From Zeus faber (taxonomy: Eukaryota > Chordata > Actinopteri > Zeiformes > Zeidae): a stretch of 64,000 nucleotides of DNA. Made by a program: the position numbers and the translations under genes. Each line of letters opens with the position of its first letter. Within the stretch, counting starts at the first letter, position 1. Positions 33,201 to 45,463 of the stretch are shown piece after piece. The notes under the pieces are model-generated. The model searched no databases and was not told the DNA's origin. It saw only the letters and a list, made by a program, of their open reading frames with translations. The stretch lies in NCBI GenBank assembly GCA_960531495.1, contig OY482849.1, positions 37,878,254-37,942,253 of the forward strand, given 5' to 3'.

Positions 33201-36200
33201 ATGGTTAGGGTTAGGATTTGGTTTTAGGGTTAGGATAAGGGTTAGGTTTAGGGTTAGGTTTGGGGTTAGGTTTAGGGCTAGGTCTTAGGGTTAACGTTAG
33301 TGTTAGGGTTAGGTTTAGAACCAGGGCTAGGCTTAGGTTTAGGGTTAGGCTAAGGGTTAGGTTTAGGGTTAAGTCTTAGGGTTAACGTTAGGGTTAGGGT
33401 TAGGTTTAGAGCTAGAGTTAGGGTTAGGGTTAGGGTCAGGGTTTTAGGATTAGGGTTGGAGAGGAGAGGGAAGTGGAGGAGAAGTATATGTAGAAGGGAG
33501 GTAGAGGGAAGGAGAGCCGTCTGTTCGGACTGCATTCTCCTCCTGCCTGTTCGGGCTATTCTCTACCGTCCCAGCTCTCTCAGTTTCCTGAGAGAAGGGG
33601 AAGAGAGTGAGAAAAAGAATGAAAAAAGAGAAAAAAAAAAAATTGTAAGCTAAGTTATTTTGTATAGTTGTTAATTTATGAGAATAGACTCTAATCAATA
33701 GTTAGAAGTTGTTGTACACCTTATCTTGCGCCATGTCAATGCCTTTAAGAGGAGGAAAGAAAGGGGAGAGAGATTTGGTTAGATAATACATATAATGGGT
33801 TATAAGGAGAAACTGCTTTCCGAGGCACAGGCTAGATTAGGTTGGGTGAGTACTGTATTGATGATCCCGTCTACCCAGTTTGGGTAGCCTGGTATGTATT
33901 GGTGAGTACTTTTCCTATGTTCCCCCCTGGCCAGCATGGTCAGTTTGGTATAGGGGACCAAAGGTAATGCACGGGCCGTCGCACGTTATCAAGATTCTCC
34001 AATCCCGTATTATGTTAGGTAGAGTGTTAGGTTCATGTTTTGTAGTTATCCCATTTGGGTTAAAGAATATTGGCATATTCTGGCTTCAAGGAGAAGTCCC
34101 CTAACGAGGGTTTAAGGTGACTTACATTTAAAAGGATGCTTGTTTCCTCTTAGTAGTATAGGTCCAGAGTAATTTGCTTATATTTGTTGTTTAGATGCTT
34201 TATTAGTCGTTGGTAGACGTAGTTGTTTTCTTTTAGAGTGGTTAAGAACACCTTATTTGTTTTTTGTTTCAAGTTGTTAAGAGTGGTTGAGAATACCCTG
34301 TTTGTTTTTTTGTTTCCAGTTGTTAAGAGTGGTTAAGAACACCTTATTTGTTCTTTCTCCGCATTTCTATATGATTACTTTTAGAAATTTAGGACACATT
34401 CATCAGTAGTGTACCTCAGGATCATTGAGTGTTTCAGCCTTTTAAACAAACTATACACCCTCTCCTTGAGGCAGGCCACCTGGGCTTCGTCAAGACCCTG
34501 GTGTGTGTCCCCCGGTCAATTGGTTTATTTTAGGAAATATTTCTACTCTTGTTGGTTGGATTTTGTTGATTTTGGGTACGACCTCTATTTGTCCGTGGGA
34601 TCTCTATGTTCTTAGATTTTGTTGAGTATAGGAAAGTTCCGTCTCTGTTTGTCATTGGGAAACTTCTTCCATTTTCAATTGGATTTTGTAGAGTTTGGGT
34701 ACGACCTCTATTTGTCAGTGGGATATTTTTGTTCTTGGATTTTGTTGAGTTTGGGTACGACCTCTATTCGTCAATGGTTAGGGTTAGGATTTGGTTTTAG
34801 GGTTAGGATAAGGGTTAGGTTTAGGGTTAGGTTTGGGGTTAGGTTTAGGGCTAGGTCTTAGGGTTAACGTTAGTGTTAGGGTTAGGTTTAGAACCAGGGC
34901 TAGGCTTAGGTTTAGGGTTAGGCTAAGGGTTAGGTTTAGGGTTAAGTCTTAGGGTTAACGTTAGGGTTAGGGTTAGGTTTAGAGCTAGAGTTAGGGTTAG
35001 GGTTAGGGTCAGGGTTTTAGGATTAGGGTTGGAGAGGAGAGGGAAGTGGAGGAGAAGTATATGTAGAAGGGAGGTAGAGGGAAGGAGAGCCGTCTGTTCG
35101 GACTGCATTCTCCTCCTGCCTGTTCGGGCTATTCTCTACCGTCCCAGCTCTCTCAGTTTCCTGAGAGAAGGGGAAGAGAGTGAGAAAAAGAATGAAAAAA
35201 GAGAAAAAAAAAAATTGTAAGCTAAGTTATTTTGTATAGTTGTTAATTTATGAGAATAGACTCTAATCAATAGTTAGAAGTTGTTGTACACCTTATCTTG
35301 CGCCATGTCAATGCCTTTAAGAGGAGGAAAGAAAGGGGAGAGAGATTTGGTTAGATAATACATATAATGGGTTATAAGGAGAATCTGCTTTCCGAGGCAC
35401 AGGCTAGATTAGGTTGGGTGAGTACTGTATTGATGATCCCGTCTACCCAGTTTGGGTAGCCTGGTATGTATTGGTGAGTACTTTTCCTATGTTCCCCCCT
35501 GGCCAGCATGGTCAGTTTGGTATAGGGGACCAAAGGTAATGCACGGGCCGTCGCACGTTATCAAGATTCTCCAATCCCGTATTATGTTAGGTAGAGTGTT
35601 AGGTTCATGTTTTGTAGTTATCCCATTTGGGTTAAAGAATATTGGCATATTCTGGCTTCAAGGAGAAGTCCCCTAACGAGGGTTTAAGGTGACTTACATT
35701 TAAAAGGATGCTTGTTTCCTCTTAGTAGTATAGGTCCAGAGTAATTTGCTTATATTTGTTGTTTAGATGCTTTATTAGTCGTTGGTAGACGTAGTTGTTT
35801 TCTTTTAGAGTGGTTAAGAACACCTTATTTGTTTTTTGTTTCAAGTTGTTAAGAGTGGTTGAGAATACCCTGTTTGTTTTTTTGTTTCCAGTTGTTAAGA
35901 GTGGTTAAGAACACCTTATTTGTTCTTTCTCCGCATTTCTATATGATTACTTTTAGAAATTTAGGACACATTCATCAGTAGTGTACCTCAGGATCATTGA
36001 GTGTTTCAGCCTTTTAAACAAACTATACACCCTCTCCTTGAGGCAGGCCACCTGGGCTTCGTCAAGACCCTGGTGTGTGTCCCCCGGTCAATTGGTTTAT
36101 TTTAGGAAATATTTCTACTCTTGTTGGTTGGATTTTGTTGATTTTGGGTACGACCTCTATTTGTCCGTGGGATATCTATGTTCTTAGATTTTGTTGAGTA

Positions 36201-39200
36201 TAGGAAAGTTCCGTCTCTGTTTGTCATTGGGAAACTTCTTCCATTTTCAATTGGATTTTGTAGAGTTTGGGTACGACCTCTATTTGTCAGTGGGATATTT
36301 TTGTTCTTGGATTTTGTTGAGTTTGGGTACGACCTCTATTCGTCAATGGTTAGGGTTAGGATTTGGTTTTAGGGTTAGGATAAGGGTTAGGTTTAGGGTT
36401 AGGTTTGGGGTTAGGTTTAGGGCTAGGTCTTAGGGTTAACGTTAGTGTTAGGGTTAGGTTTAGAACCAGGGCTAGGCTTAGGTTTAGGGTTAGGCTAAGG
36501 GTTAGGTTTAGGGTTAAGTCTTAGGGTTAACGTTAGGGTTAGGGTTAGGTTTAGAGCTAGAGTTAGGGTTAGGGTTAGGGTCAGGGTTTTAGGATTAGGG
36601 TTGGAGAGGAGAGGGAAGTGGAGGAGAAGTATATGTAGAAGGGAGGTAGAGGGAAGGAGAGCCGTCTGTTCGGACTGCATTCTCCTCCTGCCTGTTCGGG
36701 CTATTCTCTACCGTCCCAGCTCTCTCAGTTTCCTGAGAGAAGGGGAAGAGAGTGAGAAAAAGAATGAAAAAAGAGAAAAAAAAAAAATTGTAAGCTAAGT
36801 TATTTTGTATAGTTGTTAATTTATGAGAATAGACTCTAATCAATAGTTAGAAGTTGTTGTACACCTTATCTTGCGCCATGTCAATGCCTTTAAGAGGAGG
36901 AAAGAAAGGGGAGAGAGATTTGGTTAGATAATACATATAATGGGTTATAAGGAGAATCTGCTTTCCGAGGCACAGGCTAGATTAGGTTGGGTGAGTACTG
37001 TATTGATGATCCCGTCTACCCAGTTTGGGTAGCCTGGTATGTATTGGTGAGTACTTTTCCTATGTTCCCCCCTGGCCAGCATGGTCAGTTTGGTATAGGG
37101 GACCAAAGGTAATGCACGGGCCGTCGCACGTTATCAAGATTCTCCAATCCCGTATTATGTTAGGTAGAGTGTTAGGTTCATGTTTTGTAGTTATCCCATT
37201 TGGGTTAAAGAATATTGGCATATTCTGGCTTCAAGGAGAAGTCCCCTAACGAGGGTTTAAGGTGACTTACATTTAAAAGGATGCTTGTTTCCTCTTAGTA
37301 GTATAGGTCCAGAGTAATTTGCTTATATTTGTTGTTTAGATGCTTTATTAGTCGTTGGTAGACGTAGTTGTTTTCTTTTAGAGTGGTTAAGAACACCTTA
37401 TTTGTTTTTTGTTTCAAGTTGTTAAGAGTGGTTGAGAATACCCTGTTTGTTTTTTTGTTTCCAGTTGTTAAGAGTGGTTAAGAACACCTTATTTGTTCTT
37501 TCTCCGCATTTCTATATGATTACTTTTAGAAATTTAGGACACATTCATCAGTAGTGTACCTCAGGATCATTGAGTGTTTCAGCCTTTTAAACAAACTATA
37601 CACCCTCTCCTTGAGGCAGGCCACCTGGGCTTCGTCAAGACCCTGGTGTGTGTCCCCCGGTCAATTGGTTTATTTTAGGAAATATTTCTACTCTTGTTGG
37701 TTGGATTTTGTTGATTTTGGGTACGACCTCTATTTGTCCGTGGGATATCTATGTTCTTAGATTTTGTTGAGTATAGGAAAGTTCCGTCTCTGTTTGTCAT
37801 TGGGAAACTTCTTCCATTTTCAATTGGATTTTGTAGAGTTTGGGTACGACCTCTATTTGTCAGTGGGATATTTTTGTTCTTGGATTTTGTTGAGTTTGGG
37901 TACGACCTCTATTCGTCAATGGTTAGGGTTAGGATTTGGTTTTAGGGTTAGGATAAGGGTTAGGTTTAGGGTTAGGTTTGGGGTTAGGTTTAGGGCTAGG
38001 TCTTAGGGTTAACGTTAGTGTTAGGGTTAGGTTTAGAACCAGGGCTAGGCTTAGGTTTAGGGTTAGGCTAAGGGTTAGGTTTAGGGTTAAGTCTTAGGGT
38101 TAACGTTAGGGTTAGGGTTAGGTTTAGAGCTAGAGTTAGGGTTAGGGTTAGGGTCAGGGTTTTAGGATTAGGGTTGGAGAGGAGAGGGAAGTGGAGGAGA
38201 AGTATATGTAGAAGGGAGGTAGAGGGAAGGAGAGCCGTCTGTTCGGACTGCATTCTCCTCCTGCCTGTTCGGGCTATTCTCTACCGTCCCAGCTCTCTCA
38301 GTTTCCTGAGAGAAGGGGAAGAGAGTGAGAAAAAGAATGAAAAAAGAGAAAAAAAAAAAATTGTAAGCTAAGTTATTTTGTATAGTTGTTAATTTATGAG
38401 AATAGACTCTAATCAATAGTTAGAAGTTGTTGTACACCTTATCTTGCGCCATGTCAATGCCTTTAAGAGGAGGAAAGAAAGGGGAGAGAGATTTGGTTAG
38501 ATAATACATATAATGGGTTATAAGGAGAATCTGCTTTCCGAGGCACAGGCTAGATTAGGTTGGGTGAGTACTGTATTGATGATCCCGTCTACCCAGTTTG
38601 GGTAGCCTGGTATGTATTGGTGAGTACTTTTCCTATGTTCCCCCCTGGCCAGCATGGTCAGTTTGGTATAGGGGACCAAAGGTAATGCACGGGCCGTCGC
38701 ACGTTATCAAGATTCTCCAATCCCGTATTATGTTAGGTAGAGTGTTAGGTTCATGTTTTGTAGTTATCCCATTTGGGTTAAAGAATATTGGCATATTCTG
38801 GCTTCAAGGAGAAGTCCCCTAACGAGGGTTTAAGGTGACTTACATTTAAAAGGATGCTTGTTTCCTCTTAGTAGTATAGGTCCAGAGTAATTTGCTTATA
38901 TTTGTTGTTTAGATGCTTTATTAGTCGTTGGTAGACGTAGTTGTTTTCTTTTAGAGTGGTTAAGAACACCTTATTTGTTTTTTGTTTCAAGTTGTTAAGA
39001 GTGGTTGAGAATACCCTGTTTGTTTTTTTGTTTCCAGTTGTTAAGAGTGGTTAAGAACACCTTATTTGTTCTTTCTCCGCATTTCTATATGATTACTTTT
39101 AGAAATTTAGGACACATTCATCAGTAGTGTACCTCAGGATCATTGAGTGTTTCAGCCTTTTAAACAAACTATACACCCTCTCCTTGAGGCAGGCCACCTG

Positions 39201-42200
39201 GGCTTCGTCAAGACCCTGGTGTGTGTCCCCCGGTCAATTGGTTTATTTTAGGAAATATTTCTACTCTTGTTGGTTGGATTTTGTTGATTTTGGGTACGAC
39301 CTCTATTTGTCCGTGGGATATCTATGTTCTTAGATTTTGTTGAGTATAGGAAAGTTCCGTCTCTGTTTGTCATTGGGAAACTTCTTCCATTTTCAATTGG
39401 ATTTTGTAGAGTTTGGGTACGACCTCTATTTGTCAGTGGGATATTTTTGTTCTTGGATTTTGTTGAGTTTGGGTACGACCTCTATTCGTCAATGGTTAGG
39501 GTTAGGATTTGGTTTTAGGGTTAGGATAAGGGTTAGGTTTAGGGTTAGGTTTGGGGTTAGGTTTAGGGCTAGGTCTTAGGGTTAACGTTAGTGTTAGGGT
39601 TAGGTTTAGAACCAGGGCTAGGCTTAGGTTTAGGGTTAGGCTAAGGGTTAGGTTTAGGGTTAAGTCTTAGGGTTAACGTTAGGGTTAGGGTTAGGTTTAG
39701 AGCTAGAGTTAGGGTTAGGGTTAGGGTCAGGGTTTTAGGATTAGGGTTGGAGAGGAGAGGGAAGTGGAGGAGAAGTATATGTAGAAGGGAGGTAGAGGGA
39801 AGGAGAGCCGTCTGTTCGGACTGCATTCTCCTCCTGCCTGTTCGGGCTATTCTCTACCGTCCCAGCTCTCTCAGTTTCCTGAGAGAAGGGGAAGAGAGTG
39901 AGAAAAAGAATGAAAAAAGAGAAAAAAAAAAAAATTGTAAGCTAAGTTATTTTGTATAGTTGTTAATTTATGAGAATAGACTCTAATCAATAGTTAGAAG
40001 TTGTTGTACACCTTATCTTGCGCCATGTCAATGCCTTTAAGAGGAGGAAAGAAAGGGGAGAGAGATTTGGTTAGATAATACATATAATGGGTTATAAGGA
40101 GAATCTGCTTTCCGAGGCACAGGCTAGATTAGGTTGGGTGAGTACTGTATTGATGATCCCGTCTACCCAGTTTGGGTAGCCTGGTATGTATTGGTGAGTA
40201 CTTTTCCTATGTTCCCCCCTGGCCAGCATGGTCAGTTTGGTATAGGGGACCAAAGGTAATGCACGGGCCGTCGCACGTTATCAAGATTCTCCAATCCCGT
40301 ATTATGTTAGGTAGAGTGTTAGGTTCATGTTTTGTAGTTATCCCATTTGGGTTAAAGAATATTGGCATATTCTGGCTTCAAGGAGAAGTCCCCTAACGAG
40401 GGTTTAAGGTGACTTACATTTAAAAGGATGCTTGTTTCCTCTTAGTAGTATAGGTCCAGAGTAATTTGCTTATATTTGTTGTTTAGATGCTTTATTAGTC
40501 GTTGGTAGACGTAGTTGTTTTCTTTTAGAGTGGTTAAGAACACCTTATTTGTTTTTTGTTTCAAGTTGTTAAGAGTGGTTGAGAATACCCTGTTTGTTTT
40601 TTTGTTTCCAGTTGTTAAGAGTGGTTAAGAACACCTTATTTGTTCTTTCTCCGCATTTCTATATGATTACTTTTAGAAATTTAGGACACATTCATCAGTA
40701 GTGTACCTCAGGATCATTGAGTGTTTCAGCCTTTTAAACAAACTATACACCCTCTCCTTGAGGCAGGCCACCTGGGCTTCGTCAAGACCCTGGTGTGTGT
40801 CCCCCGGTCAATTGGTTTATTTTAGGAAATATTTCTACTCTTGTTGGTTGGATTTTGTTGATTTTGGGTACGACCTCTATTTGTCCGTGGGATATCTATG
40901 TTCTTAGATTTTGTTGAGTATAGGAAAGTTCCGTCTCTGTTTGTCATTGGGAAACTTCTTCCATTTTCAATTGGATTTTGTAGAGTTTGGGTACGACCTC
41001 TATTTGTCAGTGGGATATTTTTGTTCTTGGATTTTGTTGAGTTTGGGTACGACCTCTATTCGTCAATGGTTAGGGTTAGGATTTGGTTTTAGGGTTAGGA
41101 TAAGGGTTAGGTTTAGGGTTAGGTTTGGGGTTAGGTTTAGGGCTAGGTCTTAGGGTTAACGTTAGTGTTAGGGTTAGGTTTAGAACCAGGGCTAGGCTTA
41201 GGTTTAGGGTTAGGCTAAGGGTTAGGTTTAGGGTTAAGTCTTAGGGTTAACGTTAGGGTTAGGGTTAGGTTTAGAGCTAGAGTTAGGGTTAGGGTTAGGG
41301 TCAGGGTTTTAGGATTAGGGTTGGAGAGGAGAGGGAAGTGGAGGAGAAGTATATGTAGAAGGGAGGTAGAGGGAAGGAGAGCCGTCTGTTCGGACTGCAT
41401 TCTCCTCCTGCCTGTTCGGGCTATTCTCTACCGTCCCAGCTCTCTCAGTTTCCTGAGAGAAGGGGAAGAGAGTGAGAAAAAGAATGAAAAAAGAGAAAAA
41501 AAAAAAAATTGTAAGCTAAGTTATTTTGTATAGTTGTTAATTTATGAGAATAGACTCTAATCAATAGTTAGAAGTTGTTGTACACCTTATCTTGCGCCAT
41601 GTCAATGCCTTTAAGAGGAGGAAAGAAAGGGGAGAGAGATTTGGTTAGATAATACATATAATGGGTTATAAGGAGAATCTGCTTTCCGAGGCACAGGCTA
41701 GATTAGGTTGGGTGAGTACTGTATTGATGATCCCGTCTACCCAGTTTGGGTAGCCTGGTATGTATTGGTGAGTACTTTTCCTATGTTCCCCCCTGGCCAG
41801 CATGGTCAGTTTGGTATAGGGGACCAAAGGTAATGCACGGGCCGTCGCACGTTATCAAGATTCTCCAATCCCGTATTATGTTAGGTAGAGTGTTAGGTTC
41901 ATGTTTTGTAGTTATCCCATTTGGGTTAAAGAATATTGGCATATTCTGGCTTCAAGGAGAAGTCCCCTAACGAGGGTTTAAGGTGACTTACATTTAAAAG
42001 GATGCTTGTTTCCTCTTAGTAGTATAGGTCCAGAGTAATTTGCTTATATTTGTTGTTTAGATGCTTTATTAGTCGTTGGTAGACGTAGTTGTTTTCTTTT
42101 AGAGTGGTTAAGAACACCTTATTTGTTTTTTGTTTCAAGTTGTTAAGAGTGGTTGAGAATACCCTGTTTGTTTTTTTGTTTCCAGTTGTTAAGAGTGGTT

Positions 42201-44854
42201 AAGAACACCTTATTTGTTCTTTCTCCGCATTTCTATATGATTACTTTTAGAAATTTAGGACACATTCATCAGTAGTGTACCTCAGGATCATTGAGTGTTT
42301 CAGCCTTTTAAACAAACTATACACCCTCTCCTTGAGGCAGGCCACCTGGGCTTCGTCAAGACCCTGGTGTGTGTCCCCCGGTCAATTGGTTTATTTTAGG
42401 AAATATTTCTACTCTTGTTGGTTGGATTTTGTTGATTTTGGGTACGACCTCTATTTGTCCGTGGGATATCTATGTTCTTAGATTTTGTTGAGTATAGGAA
42501 AGTTCCGTCTCTGTTTGTCATTGGGAAACTTCTTCCATTTTCAATTGGATTTTGTAGAGTTTGGGTACGACCTCTATTTGTCAGTGGGATATTTTTGTTC
42601 TTGGATTTTGTTGAGTTTGGGTACGACCTCTATTCGTCAATGGTTAGGGTTAGGATTTGGTTTTAGGGTTAGGATAAGGGTTAGGTTTAGGGTTAGGTTT
42701 GGGGTTAGGTTTAGGGCTAGGTCTTAGGGTTAACGTTAGTGTTAGGGTTAGGTTTAGAACCAGGGCTAGGCTTAGGTTTAGGGTTAGGCTAAGGGTTAGG
42801 TTTAGGGTTAAGTCTTAGGGTTAACGTTAGGGTTAGGGTTAGGTTTAGAGCTAGAGTTAGGGTTAGGGTTAGGGTCAGGGTTTTAGGATTAGGGTTGGAG
42901 AGGAGAGGGAAGTGGAGGAGAAGTATATGTAGAAGGGAGGTAGAGGGAAGGAGAGCCGTCTGTTCGGACTGCATTCTCCTCCTGCCTGTTCGGGCTATTC
43001 TCTACCGTCCCAGCTCTCTCAGTTTCCTGAGAGAAGGGGAAGAGAGTGAGAAAAAGAATGAAAAAAGAGAAAAAAAAAAAAATTGTAAGCTAAGTTATTT
43101 TGTATAGTTGTTAATTTATGAGAATAGACTCTAATCAATAGTTAGAAGTTGTTGTACACCTTATCTTGCGCCATGTCAATGCCTTTAAGAGGAGGAAAGA
43201 AAGGGGAGAGAGATTTGGTTAGATAATACATATAATGGGTTATAAGGAGAATCTGCTTTCCGAGGCACAGGCTAGATTAGGTTGGGTGAGTACTGTATTG
43301 ATGATCCCGTCTACCCAGTTTGGGTAGCCTGGTATGTATTGGTGAGTACTTTTCCTATGTTCCCCCCTGGCCAGCATGGTCAGTTTGGTATAGGGGACCA
43401 AAGGTAATGCACGGGCCGTCGCACGTTATCAAGATTCTCCAATCCCGTATTATGTTAGGTAGAGTGTTAGGTTCATGTTTTGTAGTTATCCCATTTGGGT
43501 TAAAGAATATTGGCATATTCTGGCTTCAAGGAGAAGTCCCCTAACGAGGGTTTAAGGTGACTTACATTTAAAAGGATGCTTGTTTCCTCTTAGTAGTATA
43601 GGTCCAGAGTAATTTGCTTATATTTGTTGTTTAGATGCTTTATTAGTCGTTGGTAGACGTAGTTGTTTTCTTTTAGAGTGGTTAAGAACACCTTATTTGT
43701 TTTTTGTTTCAAGTTGTTAAGAGTGGTTGAGAATACCCTGTTTGTTTTTTTGTTTCCAGTTGTTAAGAGTGGTTAAGAACACCTTATTTGTTCTTTCTCC
43801 GCATTTCTATATGATTACTTTTAGAAATTTAGGACACATTCATCAGTAGTGTACCTCAGGATCATTGAGTGTTTCAGCCTTTTAAACAAACTATACACCC
43901 TCTCCTTGAGGCAGGCCACCTGGGCTTCGTCAAGACCCTGGTGTGTGTCCCCCGGTCAATTGGTTTATTTTAGGAAATATTTCTACTCTTGTTGGTTGGA
44001 TTTTGTTGATTTTGGGTACGACCTCTATTTGTCCGTGGGATATCTATGTTCTTAGATTTTGTTGAGTATAGGAAAGTTCCGTCTCTGTTTGTCATTGGGA
44101 AACTTCTTCCATTTTCAATTGGATTTTGTAGAGTTTGGGTACGACCTCTATTTGTCAGTGGGATATTTTTGTTCTTGGATTTTGTTGAGTTTGGGTACGA
44201 CCTCTATTCGTCAATGGTTAGGGTTAGGATTTGGTTTTAGGGTTAGGATAAGGGTTAGGTTTAGGGTTAGGTTTGGGGTTAGGTTTAGGGCTAGGTCTTA
44301 GGGTTAACGTTAGTGTTAGGGTTAGGTTTAGAACCAGGGCTAGGCTTAGGTTTAGGGTTAGGCTAAGGGTTAGGTTTAGGGTTAAGTCTTAGGGTTAACG
44401 TTAGGGTTAGGGTTAGGTTTAGAGCTAGAGTTAGGGTTAGGGTTAGGGTCAGGGTTTTAGGATTAGGGTTGGAGAGGAGAGGGAAGTGGAGGAGAAGTAT
44501 ATGTAGAAGGGAGGTAGAGGGAAGGAGAGCCGTCTGTTCGGACTGCATTCTCCTCCTGCCTGTTCGGGCTATTCTCTACCGTCCCAGCTCTCTCAGTTTC
44601 CTGAGAGAAGGGGAAGAGAGTGAGAAAAAGAATGAAAAAAGAGAAAAAAAAAAAATTGTAAGCTAAGTTATTTTGTATAGTTGTTAATTTATGAGAATAG
44701 ACTCTAATCAATAGTTAGAAGTTGTTGTACACCTTATCTTGCGCCATGTCAATGCCTTTAAGAGGAGGAAAGAAAGGGGAGAGAGATTTGGTTAGATAAT
44801 ACATATAATGGGTTATAAGGAGAATCTGCTTTCCGAGGCACAGGCTAGATTAGG

Positions 44855-45226
44855 TTGGGTGAGTACTGTATTGATGATCCCGTCTACCCAGTTTGGGTAG
44901 CCTGGTATGTATTGGTGAGTACTTTTCCTATGTTCCCCCCTGGCCAGCATGGTCAGTTTGGTATAGGGGACCAAAGGTAATGCACGGGCCGTCGCACGTT
45001 ATCAAGATTCTCCAATCCCGTATTATGTTAGGTAGAGTGTTAGGTTCATGTTTTGTAGTTATCCCATTTGGGTTAAAGAATATTGGCATATTCTGGCTTC
45101 AAGGAGAAGTCCCCTAACGAGGGTTTAAGGTGACTTACATTTAAAAGGATGCTTGTTTCCTCTTAGTAGTATAGGTCCAGAGTAATTTGCTTATATTTGT
45201 TGTTTAGATGCTTTATTAGTCGTTGG
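44855..45226 (+). repeat. Alpha unit truncated in arm B by telomere repeats
   Basis: Nineteenth unit of the homogeneous array, cut at TAGTCGTTGG. Intact units continue TAGACG; here TTAGGG repeats follow. GGT is shared at the joint, as expected if telomere synthesis began on a GG or GGT end. Confidence 0.9.
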
Positions 45227-45391
45227 TTAGGGTTAGGGTTAGGGTTAGGGTTAGGGTTAGGGTTAGGGTTAGGGTTAGGGTTAGGGTTAGGGTTAGGGTT
45301 AGGGTTAGGGTTAGGGTTAGGGTTAGGGTTAGGGGTTAGGGTTAGGGTTAGGGGTTAGGGGTTAGGGTTAGGGTTAGGGTTAGGGTTAGGG

Positions 45392-45432
<41 letters not shown>

Positions 45433-45463
45433 GGTTAGGGTTAGGGTTAGGGTTAGGGTTAGG
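45227..45463 (+). repeat. Interstitial telomere tract 5
   Basis: About 39 repeats, mostly perfect TTAGGG, with a small group of TTAGGGG near 45330-45362 and one TTTAGGG near 45410. Same orientation as the others. It ends TTAGG against the A-core start at 45464. Confidence 0.97.

Larger units (their letters stand above)
16549..44854 (+). repeat. Homogeneous alpha array: 18 full units of 1,572-1,574 bp
   Basis: Unit starts: 16549, 18121, 19693, 21265, 22837, 24409, 25981, 27553, 29125, 30697, 32269, 33842, 35414, 36987, 38560, 40134, 41708, 43282. Length differences between units are fully explained by the poly(A) run in F (11, 12 or 13 A). Only a handful of substitutions were seen: GCATAGTCAG near 18215, the pair CACCTTATC/AATCACG in units 24409 and 27553, GAGAAACTG near 33808 and GGGATCTCTATG near 34600. 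Each unit carries the same short open frames (74, 68, 64 and 80 residues), most over repeat DNA. I do not call genes. Confidence 0.95.

Noticed and set aside
16549-44854. CRISPR-like or rDNA-like array
   Set aside because: The repeat is 1,572 bp with no short repeat/variable spacer structure, and no rRNA sequence is recognisable in the unit. TTAGGG tracts mark the DNA as eukaryotic.
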